From JAACEU01 sp043816165 (GTDB lineage: Bacteria > Patescibacteriota > Gracilibacteria > UBA1369 > LOWO2-01-FULL-3): a DNA stretch of 6,491 nt. The position numbers were made by a program, and so were the translations under genes. The DNA lies in NCBI GenBank assembly GCA_043816165.1, contig JBDRIE010000012.1:1-6491 (forward strand), read 5' to 3'. The notes beneath the pieces were generated by a model, which was given only the letters and a program-made list of their open reading frames with translations, was not told where the DNA came from and did no database searches. Below, one piece after another: positions 1-4,914 of the stretch (position 1 is the stretch's first letter; the number at the start of each line of letters is the position of its first letter).

Positions 1-489
1 AAATCCAGCCAAAAATGTTCCGACGATACTTCCAATTGTTGAGAGTGCATATAGATTCCCTACTGTTCTTCCGGTCGCTTCCAGCCGATGTAATTTGAGT
101 TTGACCGAATAGGGCGACACCATTCCCAGAGCGATACTGGCAGGGGTGAACAGGAGAATTGTTGCCACTACTGAGGCGGTTCGTAGATCTCTTATTGAGG
201 TTTGGATGAATGTTAAAACTGGGCTTTTGATGAGTGTTGTGAGGGTGATCAGAATTGCTGCGGAGAAGAGAATGAATGCGAGAATGCGGAAAGAGGCTTT
301 TTTGTCAGCGATTCTTCCTCCCAGATAGTAACCGAGGCTCAGGCTGCCGAGAATTATTCCAATCAAGCTGGTCCATACGAGGATTGATGTACCGACATAT
401 GGAGCGAGTACTCTGGATCCAACCAGTTCCAGAACCATGACGATTGCTCCCGAGAAGAAAACGATGATTTCGAGTATGTATTTTTTCAT
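1..489 (-). CDS. Fused MFS/spermidine synthase-like membrane protein, N-terminal part (partial)
   Basis: The reverse strand has an open frame of 163 codons from an ATG at 489 to the window edge, so the C-terminus is missing. The protein starts MKKYILEIIVFFSGA and carries VLELVGSRVLAPYVG (residues 19-33), GSLSLGYYLGGRIADK (about 48-63) and TPASIALGMVSPYSVKL (about 112-128). This pattern is characteristic of the membrane half of the fused MFS/spermidine synthase family, in which several transmembrane helices precede a Rossmann-type aminopropyltransferase-like domain. About four or five hydrophobic segments are visible here; the catalytic domain would lie left of position 1. Whether such proteins make polyamines or modify another substrate is not settled, so the reaction is not assigned. 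There is no Shine-Dalgarno; an extended -10 lies 7 nt before the ATG, suggesting a leaderless mRNA. The family call is fairly secure, the function is not. Confidence 0.85.
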   Translation of the reverse strand, partial: MKKYILEIIVFFSGAIVMVLELVGSRVLAPYVGTSILVWTSLIGIILGSLSLGYYLGGRIADKKASFRILAFILFSAAILITLTTLIKSPVLTFIQTSIRDLRTASVVATILLFTPASIALGMVSPYSVKLKLHRLEATGRTVGNLYALSTIGSIVGTFLAGF

Positions 490-496
490 TGGTGGT

Positions 497-505
497 ATTG
501 TAGCA
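497..505 (-). promoter_or_regulatory. Extended -10 promoter for the spermidine-synthase-like gene
   Basis: On the reverse strand the bases read TGC-TACAAT, a TGn-extended -10 with one mismatch to TATAAT. Seven nucleotides separate it from the ATG at 489, so transcription would start at or next to the start codon. No good -35 box is present, as is common with extended -10 promoters. Confidence 0.5.
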
Positions 506-532
506 GGATTTTAGAATTTTTTTATGTTTGTT

Positions 533-541
533 TGGTATTCT
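533..541 (+). promoter_or_regulatory. Extended -10 (TGG-TATTCT) before the AbrB-like ORF
   Basis: TGG-TATTCT ends 11 nt before the ATG at 553, so the predicted transcript has only about 5 nt of leader. It runs divergently to the promoter at 497-505. The match is modest and no -35 box is clear. Confidence 0.3.
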
Positions 542-552
542 TTTTTTGAAAA

Positions 553-765
553 ATGGAAAATCGACAAAATTTCCAAATTCCAAAATTCCAAATTACGATA
601 CCAATGACTCATCGGAATCTTTGCAAAAATGGGTGGTTTGCGCTAACAGTTGAAGATAGAATTATCACGCTCAGACCTATAGAAATCAAAGAGGCGAAAA
701 CTGGGGAAGAAATTATGGAGGAACTGCTGGCTGGGAAGAGTTGTTCGGCTACGCCTCACGACTAA
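553..765 (+). CDS. Small SpoVT-AbrB-like protein (possible antitoxin or regulator)
   Basis: This is a 70-codon frame. Residues 11-17 read KFQITIP, which matches the first strand of AbrB/MazE-type swapped-hairpin DNA-binding domains. Residues 27-43 (GWFALTVEDRIITLRPI) match the closing GDKVEV...DGRIVLRPI part. Between them the usual KELREKLGL helix is about three residues short and replaced by MTHRNLCKN. The C-terminal EIKEAKTGEEIMEELLAG looks like the helical tail that binds a toxin in antitoxins. No toxin gene follows: the stop abuts the 3' end of the convergent tRNA-Ser. The start at 553 is chosen because a TGA lies just upstream in frame. Oddly, the first part of the domain is written by a short repeat (571-592). 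It could be a genuine small regulator, a decayed one, or a chance frame over a repeat; the similarity is from memory. Confidence 0.42.
   Translation: MENRQNFQIPKFQITIPMTHRNLCKNGWFALTVEDRIITLRPIEIKEAKTGEEIMEELLAGKSCSATPHD
571..595 (+). repeat. Short tandem TTCCAAA(A) repeat
   Basis: Three copies of TTCCAAA or TTCCAAAA lie head to tail at 571-577, 578-585 and 586-592. The 7/8-nt periodicity is not a multiple of three, so it is not produced by repeating codons, although it falls inside the AbrB-like frame. Confidence 0.6.
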
Positions 766-855
766 TGGCGGAGAGAAGGGGATTCGAACCCCTGGTTCCT
801 GTGAGGGAACACCTCGTTTCCAACGAGGCCGATTAAGCCGCTCTCGCATCTCTCC
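766..855 (-). tRNA. tRNA-Ser (anticodon GGA)
   Basis: Read on the reverse strand, the acceptor stem is GGAGAGA (855-849) with TCTCTCC (776-770), followed by discriminator G and an encoded CCA (766-768). The anticodon stem CCTCG/CGAGG holds the loop TTGGAAA, giving anticodon GGA, which reads UCC and UCU serine codons. A long variable arm (TTCC-CTCACA-GGAA) marks it as a class II tRNA, as expected for serine. The T arm is AGGGG-TTCGAAT-CCCCT. All arms are intact at 90 nt. The AbrB-like ORF converges on it with its stop directly beside the CCA end. Confidence 0.97.
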
Positions 856-865
856 GTAAAATCGT

Positions 866-874
866 TGGTATTTT
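866..874 (+). promoter_or_regulatory. Weak extended -10 (TGG-TATTTT) before the M50 protease
   Basis: TGG-TATTTT lies 26 nt before the ATG at 901. Alternative -10-like hexamers sit closer, TATGAT at 883-888 and TAAAGT at 889-894; the last would give a leaderless transcript. The sequence does not decide between them. No Shine-Dalgarno precedes the gene. Confidence 0.22.
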
Positions 875-897
875 AGCCTAATTATGATTAAAGTAAA
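870..897 (-). promoter_or_regulatory. Candidate promoter for tRNA-Ser
   Basis: On the reverse strand TTTACT (897-892) is followed after 16 nt by TAAAAT (875-870). The predicted start near 863 would give a 5' leader of only a few nucleotides on the tRNA precursor. It occupies the same short gap as the start region of the divergent M50 gene. Confidence 0.4.
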
Positions 898-900
898 CTT

Positions 901-1533
901 ATGGATGTAATTGGATTTTTATATTTTTTGGTGGCGCTTCTTGTGACTTTGACCGTGCATGAATCATCGCATGCTATGGTTGCGTATTATCTTGGGGATC
1001 CGACTGCGAAGATGAGGGGGAGAATGAGTTTAAATCCGATTAGACATTTGGATTTGATGGGGAGTTTGGTTTTTATTTTGACTCAGAGAATTGGCTGGGG
1101 AAAGCCGGTTCCTATTAATCCTGCGAATTTTAAGAATCCCATGAGAGATAGTGCTTTGACTGCTTTGGCGGGGCCAATGTCGAATTTGATTTTGGCGTTT
1201 GCTGTGGTTTTGCCTTGGAAATATTTGGGTGACTACATGCCGCGATTTTTGTTAACTGAGTTTCAATATATTTTTCATGTGAGTATATTTTTGGGAGTCT
1301 TTAATTTATTTCCTTTTCCTCCGTTGGATGGGTCGAAAATTCTGGGACTTATTATTCCAAAGAGTTGGCATATGGGATATGCGCGGTATTTGATGGCTGG
1401 AATGAAATATTTTGTTGCGGTAATTCTGATCGATGTCTTTATTTTGAAAGACTTTCTTGGATTCTCGTTTTTCCACACCGCTATCACGTATTTGCACGAT
1501 TTAGTGAGTGCGGTTTTGTGGTTGGGTACTTGA
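901..1533 (+). CDS. M50-family site-2-protease-like membrane zinc metalloprotease
   Basis: A 210-aa polytopic membrane protein with the marks of the compact S2P/M50 (YwhC/Rip-like) family. HESSH at residues 20-24 in the first hydrophobic helix is the HExxH zinc motif with catalytic Glu21. SLNPIRHLDLMGSL follows at 43-56. GKPVPINPANF (67-77) and ALAGPMSNLILA (88-99) form the family's conserved middle. NLFPFPPLDG (135-144) gives the third zinc ligand Asp143. About five membrane segments fit a short, PDZ-less protein of usual length. Such proteases cut transmembrane helices inside the bilayer, often those of anti-sigma factors; the substrate here is unknown. The ATG at 901 is the only sensible start because it directly precedes the first helix. 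The gene is divergent from tRNA-Ser and its TGA stop overlaps the -35 box of the next promoter. Confidence 0.93.
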   Translation: MDVIGFLYFLVALLVTLTVHESSHAMVAYYLGDPTAKMRGRMSLNPIRHLDLMGSLVFILTQRIGWGKPVPINPANFKNPMRDSALTALAGPMSNLILAFAVVLPWKYLGDYMPRFLLTEFQYIFHVSIFLGVFNLFPFPPLDGSKILGLIIPKSWHMGYARYLMAGMKYFVAVILIDVFILKDFLGFSFFHTAITYLHDLVSAVLWLGT

Positions 1534-1558
1534 TGTTGTGTGAAAGAGGGAATATAAT
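1530..1558 (+). promoter_or_regulatory. Strong sigma-70-type promoter for the intergenic RNA
   Basis: TTGATG (1530-1535), a 17-nt spacer and a perfect TATAAT (1553-1558) form the best promoter in the window. The -35 box overlaps the M50 stop codon. Transcription should begin near 1565 and enter a region with no substantial CDS on this strand, which argues for a dedicated noncoding or small-peptide transcript. Confidence 0.65.
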
Positions 1559-1564
1559 GCACTT

Positions 1565-1800
1565 TATGTTGTGTACCAAAATGGCGCGCGTGGCTTTGAC
1601 AAGCCCTTTACTTCTTATCGCGGATTTTGTAATATGTAGTTGCTCTGCTTTGTACGTCAGGGTTCTGAGATAATTTTCTCTCTAAATTGTGTTAAGGGAG
1701 TCTAACATTTCTTTCGGTCGCGGTCGGAAGATGCGGACACCCACTTGGATTTCCAGGGAGCACGATTGCCAGGACTACAACGGCACGGTGGAGACCTTAA
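1565..1800 (+). ncRNA. Putative structured noncoding RNA, family not recognised
   Basis: The convergent gap between two genes has its own strong promoter and becomes GC-rich and foldable. The 5' part has a perfect hairpin GGCTT-TGAC-AAGCC (1592-1605). The 3' part, 1694-1798, can fold as three consecutive hairpins closed by a helix: CAT/CTTTC (1706-1715) with GGAAG/ATG (1726-1733); CCC/TGG (1740-1748) with CCA/GGG (1753-1758); CACG/TGCC (1761-1770) with GGCA/CGGTG (1782-1790); and AAGG/TCT (1694-1703) closing with AGA/CCTT (1792-1798). A U-G pair in the first hairpin would be a C-A mismatch on the other strand, which favours the plus strand, as does the promoter. I find no tmRNA, SRP or RNase P core motifs. 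Both ends are approximate and no clear terminator hairpin follows, only a T-rich tail after 1797. Confidence 0.48.
1566..1673 (+). CDS. Possible 35-aa leaderless hydrophobic peptide
   Basis: The ATG at 1566 lies 7 nt behind the perfect TATAAT at 1553-1558, the same geometry as other likely leaderless genes here. The frame encodes MLCTKMARVA, then a hydrophobic stretch (TSPLLLIADFVICSCSALYV, about residues 11-30) and a basic end RVLR before TAA. It could be a one-helix membrane peptide or a leader ORF on the structured RNA. A frame of 35 codons is expected by chance, and the hairpin at 1592-1605 lies inside it, so a purely noncoding transcript is at least as likely. Confidence 0.2.
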   Translation: MLCTKMARVALTSPLLLIADFVICSCSALYVRVLR

Positions 1801-1991
1801 TTTTTATTTCTGAATTTGTTCCATTTGTCTTTGATTTTTCCAAAGACTCTTTTGCCGTGGTCAGGGCTGATGAGGACGACTGCTCCAAGTAGGAAAGGCC
1901 ATCCGGGTAAAATTGGGATTAAGAAGCCGACTATGGCAATAATTAGTGCGAAAAAGCTCAGTATAATTTTGAAAAACCTTTTTATTAGCAT
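1797..1991 (-). CDS. Small membrane protein, PGPGW/DUF454-like
   Basis: This 64-aa protein has a hydrophobic helix (about residues 9-28), then the turn PILPGWPF (26-33), a second hydrophobic helix LLGAVVLIS (34-42) and a basic tail rich in Lys and Arg. The Pro-Gly-Trp turn between two helices resembles the PGPGW and YbaN/DUF454 families of small membrane proteins with unknown function. It lies 30 nt behind the VIT1-like transporter on the same strand and is probably co-transcribed with it, which hints at an accessory membrane role but does not prove one. The ATG at 1991 has no Shine-Dalgarno and is preceded by an AT-rich stretch. Its stop directly abuts the end of the convergent structured RNA. 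That it is a real gene is likely; the family name is tentative. Confidence 0.7.
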   Translation of the reverse strand: MLIKRFFKIILSFFALIIAIVGFLIPILPGWPFLLGAVVLISPDHGKRVFGKIKDKWNKFRNKN

Positions 1992-2002
1992 AATTTTAAA
2001 TT

Positions 2003-2033
2003 AGGGTTTTAGGCCAGGGTTTTAGACCAGGGT
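2003..2033 (+). repeat. 13-bp tandem repeat across the VIT1 stop codon
   Basis: AGGGTTTTAGGCC (2003-2015) is followed by AGGGTTTTAGACC (2016-2028) and a partial AGGGT (2029-2033). The units differ at one base. On the reverse strand each full unit contains TAA, so the transporter's stop codon is repeated once in its own downstream region, though in another frame because 13 is not a multiple of three. Confidence 0.8.
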
Positions 2034-2741
2034 GCGCAAAAAGTAGCCTACGAAATAGGCGATGGTGGCTGCGACTCCACCGATTAGTGTTGTTTCCAAA
2101 CCGGAAACCAGCCAATTTCTTGTGGAAAATTTTGATTTTATCATTCCGACCAGGAAAAGTGCCGATAGGGTGGCAAATGACGTTGCGGTGAAGGCTGTTT
2201 TTTCACTGAGATGGAGGATTGGGCTGAACGTGTAAGCGAAGAGTGGGATGAATCCAACCAGCACGAATGATATGAATGTTGTGAGTGCTCCTTTTGCCGG
2301 ACTGATGCTTTCGTGTGGCATTTTGAATTCATTTCTCATCATCAAATCGACCCAGACTTCCGGGTTTGAGGTTATTACCTTTGTTGCTCTATCCAAGTCT
2401 TTTCCTTTGAATCCATATAGTTTGAGGATATCCCGGACTTCTTCTATTTCGTGGGCAGTTTTCTCCTTTAAATGTTTGAATTCGATTTCTTTAATTTTGT
2501 TATAAAGTTCGTGTTGGGATTTGTCGCTCAGATATTTTCCGATGGCCATTGAAAATCCGTCCGCAAAAAGATTTGCGAAGCCGAGAATTAGAATAATTGT
2601 AGTGGAAAGTGACGCTCCGACTACTCCGGCAACAACCGCGAATGTCGTAACTGATCCATCGATACCTCCGTAAACGAAGTCTGGAAGCCAATTATAGGTT
2701 GTCCTTTGATCTTTAATTTTTACTTCCGGATGATCTAGCAT
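2022..2741 (-). CDS. VIT1/CCC1-family iron/manganese transporter
   Basis: The 239-aa protein is full length for this family, which moves Fe2+ or Mn2+ across membranes, probably against protons. WLPDFVYGGIDGSVTTFAVVAG (18-39) forms the first helix with the conserved Asp28-Gly motif. GFANLFADGFSMAIGKYLS (54-72) is the second helix with its Asp, Ser and Met signature. A cytoplasmic, glutamate-rich helical segment (about 73-145; many Glu including 85, 87, 98, 100, 101 and 138) corresponds to the metal-binding domain between helices 2 and 3. Three further helices follow (about 149-171, 183-203, 212-236). Physiologically it should export or store excess metal; direction cannot be read from sequence. 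It heads a two-gene unit with the small membrane protein and diverges from the zinc-ribbon gene. Confidence 0.92.
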   Translation of the reverse strand: MLDHPEVKIKDQRTTYNWLPDFVYGGIDGSVTTFAVVAGVVGASLSTTIILILGFANLFADGFSMAIGKYLSDKSQHELYNKIKEIEFKHLKEKTAHEIEEVRDILKLYGFKGKDLDRATKVITSNPEVWVDLMMRNEFKMPHESISPAKGALTTFISFVLVGFIPLFAYTFSPILHLSEKTAFTATSFATLSALFLVGMIKSKFSTRNWLVSGLETTLIGGVAATIAYFVGYFLRTLV

Positions 2742-2765
2742 GGAAAATTGTTATTTTGCTTCTCG

Positions 2766-2788
2766 ATTTTACCATAATATGGTATGCT
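2766..2788. promoter_or_regulatory. Divergent extended -10 promoters sharing a 13-bp palindrome
   Basis: ACCATA-A-TATGGT (2771-2783) is a perfect inverted repeat. Each arm supplies the TGG of an extended -10: TGG-TATGCT on the plus strand (2780-2788) towards the zinc-ribbon gene, and TGG-TAAAAT on the minus strand (2774-2766) towards the VIT1-like gene. Predicted leaders are about 25 and 17 nt, neither with a Shine-Dalgarno. The palindrome could bind one dimeric regulator controlling both genes; a metal-responsive one would fit a transporter, but that is speculation. Confidence 0.42.
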
Positions 2789-2819
2789 CGGTTACAGTTT
2801 ATTATTTAAATCAAATCTT

Positions 2820-2966
2820 ATGGAAGGTTACTGCGTAAAATGTAAGGCAAAAAGTGAAATGGTTGATGCTGAAGAAGTCACAATGAAGAACGGACGAGCA
2901 GCAATGAAAGGAAAATGTTCAAAGTGTGGTACAGGAATGTACAAAATTCTTGGAATGAAGAAATAG
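2820..2966 (+). CDS. DUF5679-like 48-aa zinc ribbon protein
   Basis: The protein begins MEGYCVKCKAKSEM and ends with KCSKCGTGMYKILGMKK. Two CxxC knuckles (Cys5/Cys8 and Cys33/Cys36) would bind one zinc in a rubredoxin-like ribbon. The core CVKCKAK.EM...EVTMKNGR.A..G.C..CGT.M is the pattern I associate with DUF5679, a small family of unknown function common in CPR bacteria. The start at 2820 is preferred because MEGYCVKCK is the family's usual N-terminus; an upstream in-frame ATG at 2784 falls inside the -10 element and would add 12 unrelated residues. It is cytosolic, basic and divergent from the metal transporter. Nucleic acid binding is a common role for such ribbons but nothing here shows it. 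Confidence 0.85.
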   Translation: MEGYCVKCKAKSEMVDAEEVTMKNGRAAMKGKCSKCGTGMYKILGMKK

Positions 2967-3029
2967 TTTTTCTCCTTGATTACGAAAGTTTGTCGTGAAG
3001 ATGCTGTTTTTTTGTGTGTGGGTGCGTCC

Positions 3030-3074
3030 TTGTTTACAATTGGATTGAGTTTTGTTTACAATTATGTTACAATT
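3030..3074 (+). promoter_or_regulatory. Strong promoter with three phased TACAATT boxes
   Basis: TTGAGT (3045-3050), a 17-nt spacer and TACAAT (3068-3073) with a TGT extension form a good promoter. Only six nt separate the -10 from the ATG at 3080, so the mRNA is probably leaderless. TTGTTTACAATT occurs twice exactly (3030-3041 and 3052-3063), and GTTACAATT overlaps the -10 (3066-3074). TACAAT therefore starts at 3035, 3057 and 3068, with spacings of 22 and 11 bp. That puts all three on one face of the helix, as expected of an operator array; the downstream gene encodes a likely DNA-binding protein that could be the ligand. Confidence 0.6.
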
Positions 3075-3079
3075 TCTGC

Positions 3080-4108
3080 ATGGAAGTAGAAAATATAATT
3101 TTAATGTTTGCAAACGCCAATTCTCCTTTTACCACGAAGGATGTTCTTTCAAAAATTAAAAGAAAATATTCACGACAGTACATAATAAAAGTTCTGAATA
3201 AACTTGTAAGTGAGGGGGAATTGATAAAAACGGGTTCTACCAGAAATTCAAAGTATTTTCATAAAGATAAGCTGGATAAAATTGGAAATAGTGTAAAGCT
3301 TGGATTTGAGAATAAAGGCTTGGAAGAACATAAAGTTTTTCAGGTGGTGGAACAGACTGCGCGTTATTTACGAAATGTTCCTGAGCATATTCATAGTATT
3401 TTTACGTATGCTTTTTCCGAAATGCTTAATAATGCGATTGAACATTCCAAATCCAAAAAAATTGAGATTGAAACGGGGGTGAATGAAAATAGGGTACGTT
3501 TTGTGATTCGTGATTATGGGATAGGGGTTTTTAGAAGTATTACAAAGAAAACCACCGCTAAAACCGATTTGGAGGCGATACAGGAATTGCTTAAGGGGAA
3601 GCTGACTACGGCTCCCAGGTCTCACAGTGGTGAAGGGATTTTTTTTACTTCAAAGGTTGGTGAATTGTTTGCGTTGAATAGTTACGATACCCAGCTTTTG
3701 GTTAATAACGATATTGATGATGTTTTTGTGAAAAAGCTGGATTCTCCCGTTAAGGGTACGCAGGTTATTTTTGAGATTGATCTTGGTCATAAGGGGCATC
3801 TGAGTGATGTTTTTGAGGAATATCAATCTTCACCTTCTTCGTTGGCTTTCGATAAGACAGAGGTTCGGATTAAGCTTTATACGATGGGAACGATTTATAT
3901 ATCAAGATCGCAGGCAAGGAGGGTTTTGAATAGACTCGAAAAGTTTAAAAAGGTGATTTTGGATTTTGAGAATGTTCCAACGGTGGGGCAGGCTTTCGCT
4001 GATGAAATTTTTAGAGTGTTTAAAAATAAACATCCTCAGACGAAAATTGAGCCGATAAATATGAATGAATCTGTGAATTTTATGGTTGAGAGGGTGAAGA
4101 GGTCGTAA
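3080..4108 (+). CDS. Winged helix - GHKL ATPase - STAS-like (DUF4325) regulator
   Basis: A 342-aa soluble protein with three parts. Residues 1-62 resemble a winged helix (ILMFANANSPFTTKDVLSKI, then RQYIIKVLNKLVSEGELIKTG and a KYFH wing). Residues about 83-234 form a HATPase_c/GHKL domain: N box FSEMLNNAIEHS (112-123), G1 box RDYGIG (144-149), and a lid/G2 region HSGEGIFFTSKVGEL (182-196). Residues about 259-342 match DUF4325, a STAS-like fold: ISRSQARRVLNRLEKFKKVILDFENV (274-299), VGQAFADEIFRVF (302-314). A histidine-kinase phospho-acceptor domain is absent, so it is more like an anti-sigma-type serine kinase (SpoIIAB/RsbW) fused to its antagonist-like partner. Targets are unknown. The start at 3080 is chosen over an upstream frame from 3014 because that extension reads through the promoter. 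Overall family assignment is firm; the mechanism is inferred. Confidence 0.88.
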   Translation: MEVENIILMFANANSPFTTKDVLSKIKRKYSRQYIIKVLNKLVSEGELIKTGSTRNSKYFHKDKLDKIGNSVKLGFENKGLEEHKVFQVVEQTARYLRNVPEHIHSIFTYAFSEMLNNAIEHSKSKKIEIETGVNENRVRFVIRDYGIGVFRSITKKTTAKTDLEAIQELLKGKLTTAPRSHSGEGIFFTSKVGELFALNSYDTQLLVNNDIDDVFVKKLDSPVKGTQVIFEIDLGHKGHLSDVFEEYQSSPSSLAFDKTEVRIKLYTMGTIYISRSQARRVLNRLEKFKKVILDFENVPTVGQAFADEIFRVFKNKHPQTKIEPINMNESVNFMVERVKRS

Positions 4109-4122
4109 GTTTTGAAGATGGC

Positions 4123-4151
4123 TTGATTGGAGTGCGGCGATGTGATACAAA
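4123..4151 (+). promoter_or_regulatory. Promoter of the 226-aa gene
   Basis: TTGATT (4123-4128), 17 nt, then TACAAA (4146-4151) with a TGA extension. The start near 4158 gives an AU-rich leader of about 20 nt to the ATG at 4178, without a Shine-Dalgarno. It lies 15 nt beyond the regulator's stop, so the downstream genes need not depend on the regulator's promoter. Confidence 0.5.
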
Positions 4152-4177
4152 GGTGTCCATCTTTTAAATATATTAAT

Positions 4178-4858
4178 ATGTCAGAAGTAGAAGCTCCCGA
4201 TCTTGGAACAAATTTGTGTGTGGGGCATTCGATGGATTGTAAAACGTTGAATGCGAAATATTATCAAGATTTATTTGAAGAAATTAGTTCTACGGCGGAA
4301 AGAGTGAGGGAGAGTTTGTATGGGTGGGTTTTGGAGGCTGATGTGGATTTTGCTGAGAAGATGGATTGTTGTTTAGACCGTATTCCTCTCGTTGGGTATA
4401 ATTCCGAACTTTTGGGGATCCTTGCCGGGATTCAGAAGCTTACTAGAGATAGTAAGCTTAGTGATGATGAAAAACTTCAATTTTGGGCTCCTATCGCAGA
4501 GTGTTATATGCAAGTACAAGGAGTTTTGGCAGATAGGATTGTTCCGCTCAAGTATCGTCAGCTTGTCAAGGTAGGAGATACGATAACGGTTCCTGTAAAA
4601 GTACTTTCTTATGAGATAGAGACTGGTTTTGATCGATTTAAGTATGCGTTGCAGAGAAGTTCTGAGCAAGGTCATGAATGTCCTTGTGAATTAGAATATC
4701 TTGAATTTGAAGAGGGTTATCTTCGGGGTCTTTCTCGTGAAATTAGGGAGAGGCTTGCTTCTGAAAAAATTACACATCTTCCTCTAAAAATTGTTTCGGC
4801 GGAATATGGGATGCCAACTTTTGCGGAAATTGACGAGGAGGTTTTTATGCGGGAGTAG
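4178..4858 (+). CDS. Hypothetical cytosolic protein, 226 aa
   Basis: I do not recognise this protein. It starts MSEVEAPDLGTNLCVGHSMDC and has no signal peptide or membrane segment. The first half is mainly helical: about 24-66 (NAKYYQDLFEEI...EKMDCC) and 76-118. The middle, LVKVGDTITVPVKVLSYEIETG (129-150), is likely beta. An acidic section LEYLEFEEGYLRGLSREIRERL (172-193) and a short C-terminus follow. Seven cysteines include Cys64-Cys65 and the Cys168-Pro-Cys170 pair; their spacing does not match a known zinc knuckle. The start at 4178 is preferred because an in-frame ATG at 4127 falls inside the promoter. The next orphan gene begins 56 nt later on the same strand, so the two may form an operon. 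The LxVGDxI stretch loosely resembles the repeat in that neighbour, but too weakly to claim homology. Confidence 0.75.
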   Translation: MSEVEAPDLGTNLCVGHSMDCKTLNAKYYQDLFEEISSTAERVRESLYGWVLEADVDFAEKMDCCLDRIPLVGYNSELLGILAGIQKLTRDSKLSDDEKLQFWAPIAECYMQVQGVLADRIVPLKYRQLVKVGDTITVPVKVLSYEIETGFDRFKYALQRSSEQGHECPCELEYLEFEEGYLRGLSREIRERLASEKITHLPLKIVSAEYGMPTFAEIDEEVFMRE

Positions 4859-4901
4859 TGGGGTTGACAGAACCGCCTAAATGTATTAGATTGAGTTCTA
4901 T

Positions 4902-4907
4902 TAAAAT
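4902..4907 (+). promoter_or_regulatory. Candidate -10 (TAAAAT) for a leaderless mRNA of the 426-aa gene
   Basis: TAAAAT ends 7 nt before the ATG at 4915, the spacing seen at other likely leaderless starts here. There is no -35 box at the right distance; a perfect TTGACA at 4864-4869 is 32 nt too far upstream. The gene may instead be read from the promoter at 4123. Confidence 0.3.
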
Positions 4908-4914
4908 ATGAATT

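Noticed and set aside
305..583. 92-codon reverse-strand ORF
   Set aside because: It overlaps the spermidine-synthase-like gene in another frame on the same strand; the family motifs are all in the frame starting at 489.
643..849. 68-codon reverse ORF across the tRNA
   Set aside because: Its protein-like RWKRGVPSQEPGVRIPFSPP is the usual artefact of translating a tRNA-Ser gene.
1596..1601. Perfect TTGACA as a -35 box
   Set aside because: No -10 lies 15-19 nt downstream, and the bases form part of the perfect hairpin GGCTT-TGAC-AAGCC.
1565..1800. tmRNA, SRP RNA or RNase P RNA
   Set aside because: I found no tRNA-like T arm with CCA end, no GGAAGGNAGCAGC-type SRP core and no GAGGAAAGUCC RNase P core on either strand.
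2784..2819. Upstream ATG giving a 60-aa zinc-ribbon protein
   Set aside because: The ATG lies within the extended -10 element, and the family N-terminus is MEGYCVKC, which begins at 2820.
3014..3079. 22-residue N-terminal extension of the ATPase-STAS regulator
   Set aside because: It is encoded by the promoter and its TTGTTTACAATT repeats; the ATG at 3080 is placed exactly for a leaderless transcript.
4127..4177. 17-residue extension of the 226-aa protein
   Set aside because: The first ATG falls inside the -35 box region of a good promoter at 4123-4151, so it would precede transcription.
4864..4869. Perfect TTGACA as -35 for the 426-aa gene
   Set aside because: The nearest -10-like hexamers are TATTAG at 14 nt and TTAGAT at 16 nt, both poor; the better TAAAAT is 32 nt away.
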